The notes under the pieces: generated by a model | The model's input: only the letters and a program-made list of their open reading frames with translations | Databases searched by the model: none | Told to the model about the DNA's origin: nothing | Shown here: positions 25,868 to 34,708 of the stretch, piece by piece | How positions within the stretch are numbered: the first letter of the stretch is position 1 | How the letters are laid out: each line of letters opens with the position of its first letter | Position numbers and translations under genes: made by a program | Source: Gammaproteobacteria bacterium UBA7310 | GTDB taxonomy: Bacteria; Pseudomonadota; Gammaproteobacteria; Pseudomonadales; Ketobacteraceae | DNA length: 64,000 bases | NCBI GenBank assembly: GCA_002471665.1 | Contig: DKQK01000025.1 | Coordinates: 218,920-282,919 of the forward strand | Direction of reading: 5' to 3'

Positions 25868-26413
25868 TTACTTTTTCTTTTTCGGTGCAATCACCATATG
25901 CATCTGACGACCTTCCATCTTGGGCATCTGCTCAACAGCCCCCAGTTCGTCCAGGTCGGATTCGATGCGTTTCATCATCTCCATACCCAGCTCCTGGTGT
26001 GCCATCTCACGCCCGCGGAAACGCAGAGTGATTTTGGTTTTGTCACCATCTTCGAGGAACCGCTTCAGGTTGCGAAGTTTGACCTGGTAGTCCCCCTCTT
26101 CAGTTCCCGGGCGAATCTTGATTTCCTTCACCTGGGTCTGTTTCTGCTTTTTACGGGCTTCAGCTTGGCGTTTCTTCTCTTCGAAGATGTGCTTTCCGTA
26201 GTCCATGATCCGACACACGGGGGGTTCAGCATCGGGAGCGATTTCAACTAAATCCATCTCCGATTCTTCGGCTTTGCTGATGGCTTCTTCAATTGTGACT
26301 ATGCCGATCTGCTCGCCGTCCCCACCGATCAACCGCACTTCCGGGCAGGTGATCTCATCATTGGTTCGGTTCTTTTTCGTCTGTACTACAGGGCGTCTGT
26401 TACGCTGCTTAAT
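25868..26413 (-). CDS. infC: translation initiation factor IF-3, ATT start, 181 aa
   Basis: Binds the 30S subunit, prevents premature 50S joining and proofreads the start codon. The true start is an ATT codon at 26411-26413: GGAGG lies seven bases upstream, and the reading continues KQRNRRPVVQTKKNRTNDEI, the conserved IF-3 N-terminus. The rare start lets IF-3 repress its own translation, as shown in E. coli. The first GTG (26338) would cut off 25 conserved residues. N-domain is about residues 1-85, linker KKRQAEARKKQKQ, C-domain 95-181. thrS, the usual upstream gene, is not here; tRNA-Val takes its place. Confidence 0.95.
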   Translation of the reverse strand: MKQRNRRPVVQTKKNRTNDEITCPEVRLIGGDGEQIGIVTIEEAISKAEESEMDLVEIAPDAEPPVCRIMDYGKHIFEEKKRQAEARKKQKQTQVKEIKIRPGTEEGDYQVKLRNLKRFLEDGDKTKITLRFRGREMAHQELGMEMMKRIESDLDELGAVEQMPKMEGRQMHMVIAPKKKK

Positions 26414-26595
26414 AGCTCTTCCTCCAAGCCCGTTAATAAAAAAACCAAGCTCCCTTTTTGAGTGTTCGGGGTTACTTGATTCCGCTTCAATTCTCGATAA
26501 TGATCCCGCAGGATTTCTGTCCTTGAGATTCTATGACTGCTTTGGGAAATTCTCAAGCTACAGAACCACTTAGATTGAATGTTCTAAGTGAAAAT

Positions 26596-26672
26596 TGGTA
26601 GGCACGATCGGATTCGAACCAACGACCCCCACCATGTCAAGGTGGTGCTCTAACCAACTGAGCTACGTGCCT
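26596..26672 (-). tRNA. tRNA-Val (anticodon GAC)
   Basis: 77 bases on the minus strand. The acceptor is AGGCACG/CGTGCCT, the anticodon loop TTGACAT gives GAC, the T arm is GGTTCGAATCC and CCA is encoded. It lies 182 bases upstream of the infC start in the same orientation. The same tRNA next to infC is known in Pseudomonas (from memory). Confidence 0.95.
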
Positions 26673-26735
26673 ATTATGTTCAGGCGCGCAAAAATAACAC
26701 CGCGCCCTGGTAAGTGCAAGTCATGATTTCAAAAA

Positions 26736-27743
26736 TCAGATCTGATAGAAGGCTCGATACCACTCCACGAAGCGTTTTACCCCCTCCTCAACTGCCATGT
26801 TGGGACGATAGTCCACATCCGACACAAGAGCATCCACATCGGCATAGGTATCCGGCACGTCACCAGGCTGCATCGGCAACAGATTCTTTTCTGCAGATTT
26901 ACCCAAACAGTCTTCCAACACCTCGATATAACGTAACAATTCCACCGGCCGATTGCTACCTATATTATATAGGCGATACGGTGCCTGGCTGGTGGCGGCA
27001 TCCGGCGCGGCACCATTCCAGTCCGGGTTGGGTTGGGCGACCTTATCCAGGCTGCGGAGCATGCCTTCGACGATATCATCTATATAAGTGAAATCCCGGC
27101 GATGATTCCCGTAATTGAACACATCAATGGGCCGGCCTTCCAAAATGGCTTTGGTGAATTTGAACAAGGCCATGTCAGGGCGTCCCCAGGGGCCGTACAC
27201 AGTAAAGAAGCGCAAGCCTGTGGTCGGCAAACGGTAGAGGTGGCTATAGGTATGGGCCATCAATTCGTTGGCTTTTTTGGTGGCCGCATACAGGGACAGC
27301 GGATGGTCTACGTTGTCGTGTACTGAAAACGGCATCCGGGTGTTGGCCCCATACACCGAGCTGCTGGAGGCATACACCAAGTGTTCCACCTCCATCTGGC
27401 GGCAGGATTCCAGCAGGTTCATGAAACCAACCAGATTGGATTCCACGTAGGCATGCGGGTTCTCCAGTGAATACCGGACGCCAGCCTGCGCCGCCATATT
27501 AACCACTCGCTGGGGCTGTTCTTTCTTGAACAGGGCATCCAACACATCCCGCTCTTCCAACGCATTTCGATAGAATGTGAACCCGGCCCTATCCTCCAGC
27601 CTGGACAGGCGCGCCTCTTTCAAACTGACATCGTAATAATCGTTCATGTTGTCGAGCCCGACAACTTCATCACCACGATCCATAAGTCGGTGTGCCAGAG
27701 CGGCCCCAATAAAACCGGCAGCACCGGTGACCAATACTTTCAT
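26736..27743 (-). CDS. NAD-dependent epimerase, UDP-glucuronate 4-epimerase-like, 335 aa
   Basis: An extended SDR that would interconvert a UDP-sugar, most likely UDP-glucuronate and UDP-galacturonate, for surface polysaccharide. The GAAGFIG cofactor loop is at residues 7-13, SSSSVYG near 127, the catalytic YAATK near 152, and RFFTVYGPWGRPDMA, typical of the glucuronate epimerase branch, near 180. The length of 335 also fits that branch. It is cytosolic. Its start lies 12 bases after the uvrB stop, so it is probably cotranscribed with uvrB and manC. Confidence 0.85.
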   Translation of the reverse strand: MKVLVTGAAGFIGAALAHRLMDRGDEVVGLDNMNDYYDVSLKEARLSRLEDRAGFTFYRNALEERDVLDALFKKEQPQRVVNMAAQAGVRYSLENPHAYVESNLVGFMNLLESCRQMEVEHLVYASSSSVYGANTRMPFSVHDNVDHPLSLYAATKKANELMAHTYSHLYRLPTTGLRFFTVYGPWGRPDMALFKFTKAILEGRPIDVFNYGNHRRDFTYIDDIVEGMLRSLDKVAQPNPDWNGAAPDAATSQAPYRLYNIGSNRPVELLRYIEVLEDCLGKSAEKNLLPMQPGDVPDTYADVDALVSDVDYRPNMAVEEGVKRFVEWYRAFYQI

Positions 27744-27755
27744 TCTACGAATTTC

Positions 27756-29768
27756 CTACTGTATAAACGCTTGGCTTTTGATCTGCTGCACTTCATCCCG
27801 CAGCCGGGCAGCCTCTTCAAACTCCAGGTTTTTAGCGGCTTCAAACATTTTATGTTCAAGCTCCTTGATCAAAGCACCCACCTGACGGGGCTCAAGGGCC
27901 GAAATATCCCGATTATAGCCTGATTTCTTGTCCGCTACTTTACGGCCGGATTTACGCCCTCCTCCGGGCGCCCGGGCACCTTCCATAATATCCTCGACGG
28001 ACTTCTTTATTCCCATCGGAGTAATGCCATGGGCCTCATTATATGCAATTTGCTTGGCCCGGCGGCGCTCTGTTTCATCCATGGCCCGTTGCATGGAGTT
28101 GGTAACCTTGTCCGCATACAAAATGGCCTTGCCATTGAGGTTGCGGGCGGCACGACCAATGGTCTGGATCAGTGACCTATCGGAGCGCAGAAAACCCTCC
28201 TTATCGGCGTCCAGAATGGTGACCAGAGAAACCTCCGGCATGTCCAGACCTTCTCGCAGCAGGTTGATGCCCACCAACACATCAAACTCACCCAGGCGCA
28301 GATCCCGTATGATTTCCACACGCTCAACGGTATCAATATCGGAATGCAGGTAACGCACCCGAACGCCGTGTTCCATCAGGTAATCCGTCAAATCCTCGGC
28401 CATGCGCTTGGTGAGGGTGGTCACCAGCACCCGCTCCTCTTTCGCCACCGTGGCATGAATCTGTGACAGTAGATCTTCCACTTGGGTAATGGCCGGGCGC
28501 ACCTCAATGGCGGGATCCACCAGACCGGTGGGACGCACAATCTGCTCTACGATCGCCTGCTGATGCTCTGCCTCATAGGGGCCAGGTGTGGCGGAGACAA
28601 AAATAGTCTGGGGGCATAGGCCCTCCCACTCCTCAAACTTCAGCGGCCGGTTGTCCAAGGCAGAGGGAAGACGAAACCCGTACTGCACCAGGGTTTCTTT
28701 CCGCGAACGGTCACCACGATACATTCCGCCGATCTGAGGCACGGTAACATGGGATTCATCAATCACCACCAATGCGTTCTGCGGCAAGTATTCAAACAAC
28801 GTCGGTGGTGGCTCACCAGGTGCCCGGCCCGACAGGAAGCGGGAATAATTTTCAATCCCGGTACAGTAGCCCAGTTCCTGCATCATTTCGATATCGAAAC
28901 GGGTACGCTCACTCAGGCGCTGATGCTCCAGCAACTTGCCTTCTTCGGTAAAATGCTCGAGCCGATCGCGCAACTCCAGCTTGATGTTTTCAATGGCATC
29001 AAGCACTGTTTCTCGCGGTGTTACATAATGGGATTTCGGATAAATTGTATAGCGGGGTAACTTCTGGAGCACTTCCCCGGTCAATGGATCAAACAACGAC
29101 AGGTTTTCCACTTCGTCATCGAACAATTCTATACGCAACGCTTCACGCTCAGATTCCGCAGGAAACACATCAATCACTTCACCGCGAACCCGGTAGGTGG
29201 CACGATTAAACTCCAGATCATTACGGGTGTACTGCAGTTCGGCCAAGCGCCGCAGTATTTTACGTTGATCAATCCGGTCACCGCGATCCAGGTGCAACAC
29301 CATTTTCAGGTAACTGCCCGGGTCACCCAGACCATAAATGGAAGATACGGTTGCCACGATCAGTACATCTTCACGCTCCAGCAGCGCCTTGGTGGCAGAC
29401 AGACGCATCTGCTCGATATGCTCATTGATGGATGAATCTTTCTCAATAAACGTATCCGATGCCGGTACGTAGGCTTCCGGCTGGTAATAATCGTAGTACG
29501 ATACAAAATACTCCACTGCATTATTGGGAAAGAATTCCTTGAATTCTCCGTACAGCTGCGCTGCCAGCGTTTTGTTGTGAGCCATGACCAATGTGGGTCG
29601 TTGCACTTGCTCCACCACATTGGCAATGGTAAAGGTCTTCCCTGACCCGGTTACACCCAATAAGGTCTGGTGGGAATAGCCATCTTCCAAACCTTCCACC
29701 AGTTGGGTAATCGCCGTGGGCTGATCGCCGGCCGGCTGGTATTTGGAGTGTACCTTGAACTTGCGCAC
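27756..29768 (-). CDS. uvrB: excinuclease ABC subunit B, 670 aa
   Basis: Helicase-like damage-verification subunit of nucleotide excision repair, acting with UvrA and UvrC. Walker A GVTGSGKTFT is near residue 38, the beta-hairpin YYDYYQPEAYVP near 92, DESH in VIDESHVTVP near 335, helicase motif QTIGRAARN near 540, and a C-terminal UVR domain (AALIKELEHKMFEAAKNLEFEEAARLRD, location 628-655). The start is a GTG at 29768, two bases after the manC stop; the first residues align with the known UvrB N-terminus. The ribosome site is weak, so it is probably coupled to manC translation. Confidence 0.97.
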   Translation of the reverse strand: MRKFKVHSKYQPAGDQPTAITQLVEGLEDGYSHQTLLGVTGSGKTFTIANVVEQVQRPTLVMAHNKTLAAQLYGEFKEFFPNNAVEYFVSYYDYYQPEAYVPASDTFIEKDSSINEHIEQMRLSATKALLEREDVLIVATVSSIYGLGDPGSYLKMVLHLDRGDRIDQRKILRRLAELQYTRNDLEFNRATYRVRGEVIDVFPAESEREALRIELFDDEVENLSLFDPLTGEVLQKLPRYTIYPKSHYVTPRETVLDAIENIKLELRDRLEHFTEEGKLLEHQRLSERTRFDIEMMQELGYCTGIENYSRFLSGRAPGEPPPTLFEYLPQNALVVIDESHVTVPQIGGMYRGDRSRKETLVQYGFRLPSALDNRPLKFEEWEGLCPQTIFVSATPGPYEAEHQQAIVEQIVRPTGLVDPAIEVRPAITQVEDLLSQIHATVAKEERVLVTTLTKRMAEDLTDYLMEHGVRVRYLHSDIDTVERVEIIRDLRLGEFDVLVGINLLREGLDMPEVSLVTILDADKEGFLRSDRSLIQTIGRAARNLNGKAILYADKVTNSMQRAMDETERRRAKQIAYNEAHGITPMGIKKSVEDIMEGARAPGGGRKSGRKVADKKSGYNRDISALEPRQVGALIKELEHKMFEAAKNLEFEEAARLRDEVQQIKSQAFIQ

Positions 29769-29770
29769 GC

Positions 29771-31186
29771 TTAGTCTTTTGTGCCCCTTCCGTATTGATC
29801 ATTAAAACGAATGATATCGTCTTCACCCAAATAAGACCCGGTCTGGATCTCAATGATTTCGAGCGGGATCTTGCCGGGGTTTTCCAGATAGTGCACCTCG
29901 CCCAAGGGAATATACACGGATTGATTTTCTGTCAGCATGAGGGAATCTTCACCCCGCTGCACTTTGGCTGTGCCCTGTACCACCACCCAGTGCTCAGCCC
30001 GATGGTGATGCATCTGGGTGGAAAGCTTGGCGCCAGGTTTTACCGTAATACGCTTCACCTGATAGCGATCGCCGGCATCAACGGAATCGAAGCGCCCCCA
30101 GGGCCGGTGAACTTCACGATGAAATTCGTGCTCACTGCGGCCATCGGCTTCAATCAGCTTTACTATATCCTTAACTTTCTGCACCTGATTTATGTCTGCC
30201 ACCAACACTGCATCGGTTGTTTCCACAATTACCAGGTCCTCCACACCCAAGCACGCCACCATTCGGTTACTGGCGTGCACCATGGTGTTTTCAGTATCCT
30301 GGGCGATCACGTCACCCACCAGCACGTTTCCGGTAGCGTCTTTATCCTGCACTTCCCAGAGCGACTGCCAGGAGCCCACATCAGACCATCCCGAGTCCAG
30401 GGGAATCACCACCGCCTTCTCGGTCTTTTCCATCACCGCGTAATCAATGGAATCTTCCGGGCACGCAACAAAGGCTTCCTCTCCCACCCGAATGAAATCA
30501 AGATCTTCAGATCTTGCATCCCAGGATGCTTTGGCTGCGTCATAAATAGCGGGGTTGTGTTGCTTTAACTCCTGCAGATAGACATCGGCGCGAAACGCAA
30601 ACATACCGGAATTCCAATAGTAATCTCCGGATTCCAGATATTGCTCGGCCAACTCCACGCTGGGTTTTTCCACAAACGCATCAATACTCAGCCAGCCATC
30701 AGCAGAGGAATTATTCGCTTTAATATACCCGTAACCGGTTTCCGGCTTGGTGGGAACCACACCAAAGGTGACCAGATTACCTTTCACCGCAGCAGTGTTG
30801 GCCAACTCCAATACCTGCTGGAACGCTGCTTTATTCTCGATATGATGATCCGATGGCAATACCAGCACCACGGATTCGGGCGCCCTCTCCTGCGCGGCGA
30901 AGCACGCCAGGGCAATAGCCGGGGCAGTATTACGGCGGGCGGGCTCAAGAACGATTTCGGCCCCCTCTGCACCCAATGTCTGCACTTGATCGGCAAGCAG
31001 AAAACGTTGATCGTTGGCGGTGACAAAAATCGGGGCTTCCGTGGCCACACTCCCCGCCAGGCGCATTACCGTATCCTGAACCAACGAGTAACCGGAACAC
31101 AGTGGTAAAAACTGCTTGGGGTACGCAGAACGAGAAAGAGGCCACAAACGGGACCCACTACCACCAGACAAAACTACGGGAATCAT
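29771..31186 (-). CDS. mannose-1-phosphate guanylyltransferase / mannose-6-phosphate isomerase, 471 aa
   Basis: A bifunctional ManC/AlgA-type enzyme that makes GDP-mannose and isomerises fructose-6-phosphate to mannose-6-phosphate. The nucleotidyltransferase motif GGSGSRLWPLSR is at residues 8-19 and VEKP near 160. The C-terminal cupin isomerase domain (about 355-471) has QMHHHRAEHWVVV with metal-binding histidines. The length is typical. It feeds polysaccharide synthesis together with the epimerase two genes on. It sits between the aminotransferase gene and uvrB, which are direct neighbours in Pseudomonas. Confidence 0.9.
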   Translation of the reverse strand: MIPVVLSGGSGSRLWPLSRSAYPKQFLPLCSGYSLVQDTVMRLAGSVATEAPIFVTANDQRFLLADQVQTLGAEGAEIVLEPARRNTAPAIALACFAAQERAPESVVLVLPSDHHIENKAAFQQVLELANTAAVKGNLVTFGVVPTKPETGYGYIKANNSSADGWLSIDAFVEKPSVELAEQYLESGDYYWNSGMFAFRADVYLQELKQHNPAIYDAAKASWDARSEDLDFIRVGEEAFVACPEDSIDYAVMEKTEKAVVIPLDSGWSDVGSWQSLWEVQDKDATGNVLVGDVIAQDTENTMVHASNRMVACLGVEDLVIVETTDAVLVADINQVQKVKDIVKLIEADGRSEHEFHREVHRPWGRFDSVDAGDRYQVKRITVKPGAKLSTQMHHHRAEHWVVVQGTAKVQRGEDSLMLTENQSVYIPLGEVHYLENPGKIPLEIIEIQTGSYLGEDDIIRFNDQYGRGTKD

Positions 31187-31245
31187 GTGTAGAAATCCTT
31201 ATTCAACAAGCCAGGTTTTCCGACTATACCACAGCCCATCGGGAA

Positions 31246-31287
31246 AAAAGAAAAGCCCGGTATACCAGCGCGCCAGGCTTTTCTTTT
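31246..31287 (-). terminator. terminator after the aminotransferase gene
   Basis: AAAAGAAAAGCC and its complement GGCTTTTCTTTT flank an 18-base loop that can itself partly pair. It lies between the aminotransferase stop (31315) and the manC start (31186), separating two units. Confidence 0.6.
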
Positions 31288-31314
31288 AGAACCAAATTTG
31301 TGCAGTGGGCGAAC

Positions 31315-32592
31315 CTACTGCCCTATTTTTTGCCTAATGGATGACAGTTTTACGCACACCACAAACACTTCCATGGTTTTATTGATATCCGCCAAAGAAG
31401 GGAAGCTGGGTGCCAGGCGAATGTTCTTGTCGTCCGGGTCATTACCGTAGGGGAAAGTGGCACCGGCCGGTGTCAGTTTTACGCCCACTTCCGACGCCAG
31501 ACGAATGATATCCTTGGCAAGCCCGGGCCTGGCGTCGAAGGAAACAAAATAACCGCCATGAGGCACAGTCCAGGTACCAAGATCAGAATCAGCAAACCCT
31601 TCCTGCAAATGCTGCAGCACAGCGTCAAAGCGTGGCTTGAGCAGCTCCGCGTGCTTTTCCATGTGACTGAGCAGACCGTCGAAATCACCGAAAAACTTCA
31701 CGTGACGTAACTGGTTTACTTTGTCCGGCCCGATGGTACACATACCCAAGTGCCGCTTGAAGAACTCGAGGTTCGCCGCAGAAGTACCCATAAAAGCCAG
31801 ACCGGACCCGGCAAAAGTGACCTTCGATGTGGAACCAAATATCACCACAGAATCTTCAGTGCCGTGCTCGCGGGCCAACTCCATGAGATTGGCCAATTGC
31901 GGCGCGTCAGGGCTCAAGGCGTGAACCGCGTAGGCGTTATCCCACATCACCCGGAAATTGGCTCCGGCTATTTTCCCCAGCCGGGCAATACGATCCACCA
32001 CCTCATCGCTGTAAACAATGCCGGTAGGGTTGGAAAAGCGCGGCACACACCAGATACCTTTTATGGTCGGATCGGACTTTACCTTTTCCTCGACCTCATC
32101 CATCACAGGCCCATTGTCATCCATGGCCACCGGAATCATTTCAATACCCAGTTCTTCACAAATTCCAAAATGGCGGTCATAGCCGGGCACCGGGCATAGA
32201 AACTTCACCTTGCCCTCTTTTGACCAGGCGCTGTCTGCACCCCGCACACCGAACAGGTGGGCGAACGCCACCATTTGAAACATCAAGGTTAAACTGGCAT
32301 TACCGCCAATCAACATTTCCGACGGTTTTACACCCAACACCTGTGAAAACAGGGCCTTGGCTTCCGCGATTCCGTCCAGGCCACCATAATTCCTGCAATC
32401 CGTGCCGTCTTCTGCTTTATAGGCACCGGATAAAATGCCATCCAGCCCATCAGACAGATCCAGTTGAGCCGCACTGGGCTTACCCCGCGTGAGATCCAAA
32501 TTGAGTTTGGCTGCCTTGAATCCGGCATACTGGTTTTCCAGTTCAGCCAACTGCGCTTGAAGTTCCTGGGCGGATGCTTGGTCGATATACAA
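31315..32592 (-). CDS. PLP-dependent aminotransferase, class I, AspT/subgroup Ic type, 425 aa
   Basis: A fold-type I aminotransferase of the branch annotated as aspartate aminotransferase-like (PF12897 family). LDLTRGKPSAAQLDLSDGL near residue 33, RNYGGLDG near 78, MWDNAYAVHAL near 215 and the PLP-lysine segment GSTSKVTFAGSGLAFMG near 250 (Lys in SK) are visible. The amino-acid specificity is not certain. In Pseudomonas the same kind of gene lies beside uvrB and a tRNA-Asn, as here. Cytosolic. Confidence 0.85.
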   Translation of the reverse strand: MYIDQASAQELQAQLAELENQYAGFKAAKLNLDLTRGKPSAAQLDLSDGLDGILSGAYKAEDGTDCRNYGGLDGIAEAKALFSQVLGVKPSEMLIGGNASLTLMFQMVAFAHLFGVRGADSAWSKEGKVKFLCPVPGYDRHFGICEELGIEMIPVAMDDNGPVMDEVEEKVKSDPTIKGIWCVPRFSNPTGIVYSDEVVDRIARLGKIAGANFRVMWDNAYAVHALSPDAPQLANLMELAREHGTEDSVVIFGSTSKVTFAGSGLAFMGTSAANLEFFKRHLGMCTIGPDKVNQLRHVKFFGDFDGLLSHMEKHAELLKPRFDAVLQHLQEGFADSDLGTWTVPHGGYFVSFDARPGLAKDIIRLASEVGVKLTPAGATFPYGNDPDDKNIRLAPSFPSLADINKTMEVFVVCVKLSSIRQKIGQ

Positions 32593-32835
32593 GGTGAACC
32601 CCCTACATACTGAAGTGAGACGCTACGACCCCGACACTATAGTGAGTTGCATTACTAATGCAATAGAGTGACGTTACCATCCCGGCAATTTCAGGCGGTA
32701 AAAAATCCCTCACGGACCCTGGCCATCAATCCCTTTGACAACAGGACTTTACCGGTAACTGCCTGATAGAAAAATGGAAAAAAGTGGTTGACCCATAAGA
32801 ATCATGCCCTTAATATACGCGTCCTCAAGAGCTGA

Positions 32836-32911
32836 TCCACAGTAGCTCAGTTGGTAGAGCAAGCGGCTGTTAACCGCTGGGTCGCAGGTTCGAGCCCTGC
32901 CTGTGGAGCCA
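32836..32911 (+). tRNA. tRNA-Asn (anticodon GTT)
   Basis: 76 bases on the plus strand. The acceptor is TCCACAG/CTGTGGA, anticodon loop CTGTTAA, T arm GGTTCGAGCC, and CCA is encoded. It is followed by its own terminator. Confidence 0.95.
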
Positions 32912-32920
32912 ATCCCGAAG

Positions 32921-32947
32921 AAAAAGGAGCCTAATGGCTCCTTTTTT
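32921..32947 (+). terminator. terminator of tRNA-Asn
   Basis: AAAAAGGAGCC-TAAT-GGCTCCTTTTTT begins 10 bases after the tRNA end. GC-rich stem, T6 tail. Confidence 0.9.
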
Positions 32948-33128
32948 GTTGCCGAGCTGGTTTCGCTTGTATTACTTCCCCCCCCCTCACCGCTCCAACA
33001 CACGGCAAGAAACCCACGGCCCCATACCCCAATCTCAGCAATGACATTATTTTTCGCAGAGGCACCTGTGGTACCTTTACAGGGCACTTGAGAAAGCCCC
33101 CTGAACCTCAACACAGACGCCCCTTTTC

Positions 33129-33626
33129 ATGACTATAGACATACAACCCAAGCCCGTTTCAGCTTCTTCGGTCCAGCATCACGTATACAAGGTCTTCCCC
33201 AATGATCTGAATGCCCATTACACCGTGTTTGGCGGGTTGGTGATGTCGCTTTGTGACCGGGTGGCCCTGGTGGTTTCGGAGCGCCACAGCGGAAAAGTAT
33301 GTGTTACCGCTTCAGTGGACTCTTTCCATTTCGTTGCCCCGGCAAAAGATGGCGACACACTGTTGATCAGCGCTGCAGTGAATCGCACCTGGTCCAGCTC
33401 AATGGAAATTGGTGTTCGAGTTGATGCAGAAAACTCATTCTCGGGGGAAAGCAAGCATATCGTGTCGGCTTACTTCACCTTCGTGGCCCTGGGCCCCGAC
33501 AACAAGCCATGTGAAATAGCCGAAATAGAACCGCAATCTGAAGCTGAAATCAGACGCTATAACGGTGCCCAGGTGCGGCGGGATGCCCGCCTCAGAACCC
33601 GGGAAAACCTGAAAAACATGAAATAG
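33129..33626 (+). CDS. acyl-CoA thioesterase, hotdog fold (YciA/BACH type), 165 aa
   Basis: Hydrolyses acyl-CoA to free acid and CoA. PNDLNAHYTVFGGLVM near residue 26 contains the catalytic Asp/Asn region of the cytosolic acyl-CoA thioester hydrolase family; VDSFHFVAPAKDGD near 65 and a basic C-terminus follow. The length fits. Cytosolic, probably hexameric as in the family. Its stop codon directly abuts the stop of the convergent mlaC-like gene with no base between. Confidence 0.88.
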   Translation: MTIDIQPKPVSASSVQHHVYKVFPNDLNAHYTVFGGLVMSLCDRVALVVSERHSGKVCVTASVDSFHFVAPAKDGDTLLISAAVNRTWSSSMEIGVRVDAENSFSGESKHIVSAYFTFVALGPDNKPCEIAEIEPQSEAEIRRYNGAQVRRDARLRTRENLKNMK

Positions 33627-34283
33627 TTACTGAGCCGATGAAGCCGGCTCTTCAGAACTTTCCAATTGCGCGATCATGTACTCGATGCCGTTATTCTTAA
33701 AATCCTCGGCGCTTGCGGTTTTGAAACTCTGCAATACGCTGACGCCTTCCACCACGATATCGTACACCTGCCAGTTTTTGGTTTTGCGATCCACATACAG
33801 CTTGTAACTGATGTTGTACTTTTCCCCGGTTTTCGCTTCGGTCACCACACTGCTCACCGCCGCACGATCACCTTTATCGTTCTGGCGTGAGCCGGTCACT
33901 TCAAGCAGGTACTTTTTTGACGGATCGTATTGTGACACCAGTGACAGGGATACCCGCTGACGGAAAGCCTCGGTGTAGCGCACCCGCTGTTCCGGGGTTA
34001 TCTTGCGCCAGTTCTTGCCCAGTATCTGCTTTGCCATGGTTTCGAAACTGACATAGGGTGCAAGTACCTCGTCGCCAATGGTAATCAGGTGCTTCTTGTC
34101 CGCCGCAATCTTTTCCTGGTCGTCGTTGAGTCGCTTATTGATCACTTCAAACAGCGAGCTGATCAGCTGATCAGGGGCAACGCTGCTGTTTGCATAAGCT
34201 GATGTCATACCCAACACCACAGCAATCATCATGCTCACCAGTGATCTGACCACTCCACTACCGGGGTAACTGACTGTATACAC
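33627..34283 (-). CDS. MlaC/Ttg2D-family periplasmic lipid-binding protein, 218 aa
   Basis: A soluble periplasmic carrier for phospholipids in Mla-type outer-membrane lipid transport. A signal peptide ends near SAYANS (about residue 31). The mature part has APYVSFETMAKQILGKNWRKITPEQ and TEAFRQRVSLSL (locations about 77-115), typical of MlaC. The start was set at GTG 34283, which has GGAG six bases upstream; the TTG 12 bases earlier overlaps that site. No mlaA, B, D, E or F gene is nearby, so this copy is orphaned. Confidence 0.85.
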   Translation of the reverse strand: MYTVSYPGSGVVRSLVSMMIAVVLGMTSAYANSSVAPDQLISSLFEVINKRLNDDQEKIAADKKHLITIGDEVLAPYVSFETMAKQILGKNWRKITPEQRVRYTEAFRQRVSLSLVSQYDPSKKYLLEVTGSRQNDKGDRAAVSSVVTEAKTGEKYNISYKLYVDRKTKNWQVYDIVVEGVSVLQSFKTASAEDFKNNGIEYMIAQLESSEEPASSAQ

Positions 34284-34355
34284 GGCTTTCTCCAATCCTG
34301 TTTAACCTGGAGGGGGAGTATAGAAAGTCACCCGCCTCAGTTAAAGGTAAATAAG

Positions 34356-34649
34356 TCACTCTACGCTGATTCGACCGGCATTCCGGCGCAAGGTTCCTTC
34401 ACCCACCCCCTTCACACCGGTCAATTCCCGGGGGCTGGCGAAGGGGCCATGCTGATTTCGGAATGCAACGATGGCCGCCGCCTTTTTTGGCCCTATACCC
34501 ACCAGAGCCCTGGATAAGGTTAGCTCATCCGCGGTATTGATGTTGATGGGAAGGGGGATAAAGTATTGGTTTTTATCTGCGCAGAACGCAGCACAGGGCA
34601 ACAGCATTCCCAGCCCGCAAAGCAACACAAAGACTCGCACCATCCGCAT
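34356..34649 (-). CDS. ComEA-like helix-hairpin-helix protein, 97 aa
   Basis: A small exported DNA-binding protein. The signal peptide (residues 1-24, ending AAFCA) is followed by the ComEA core: ININTADELTLSRALVGIGPKKAAAIVAFR (about 37-66, location only), then ELTGVKGVGEGTLRRN. The family binds double-stranded DNA in the periplasm, in competence or in unknown roles. It lies next to pyrF-lapB-lapA as in Pseudomonas. Monocistronic. Confidence 0.88.
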   Translation of the reverse strand: MRMVRVFVLLCGLGMLLPCAAFCADKNQYFIPLPININTADELTLSRALVGIGPKKAAAIVAFRNQHGPFASPRELTGVKGVGEGTLRRNAGRISVE

Positions 34650-34708
34650 GTTCTATCCCTGGATATTGTTCCTTTACCAGTTAGACACATACGGGTTAAA
34701 AAACCCGG

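Noticed and set aside
32749..33114. 121-codon minus-strand frame over tRNA-Asn
   Set aside because: It reads through the antisense of the tRNA and its terminator, so it is not a gene.
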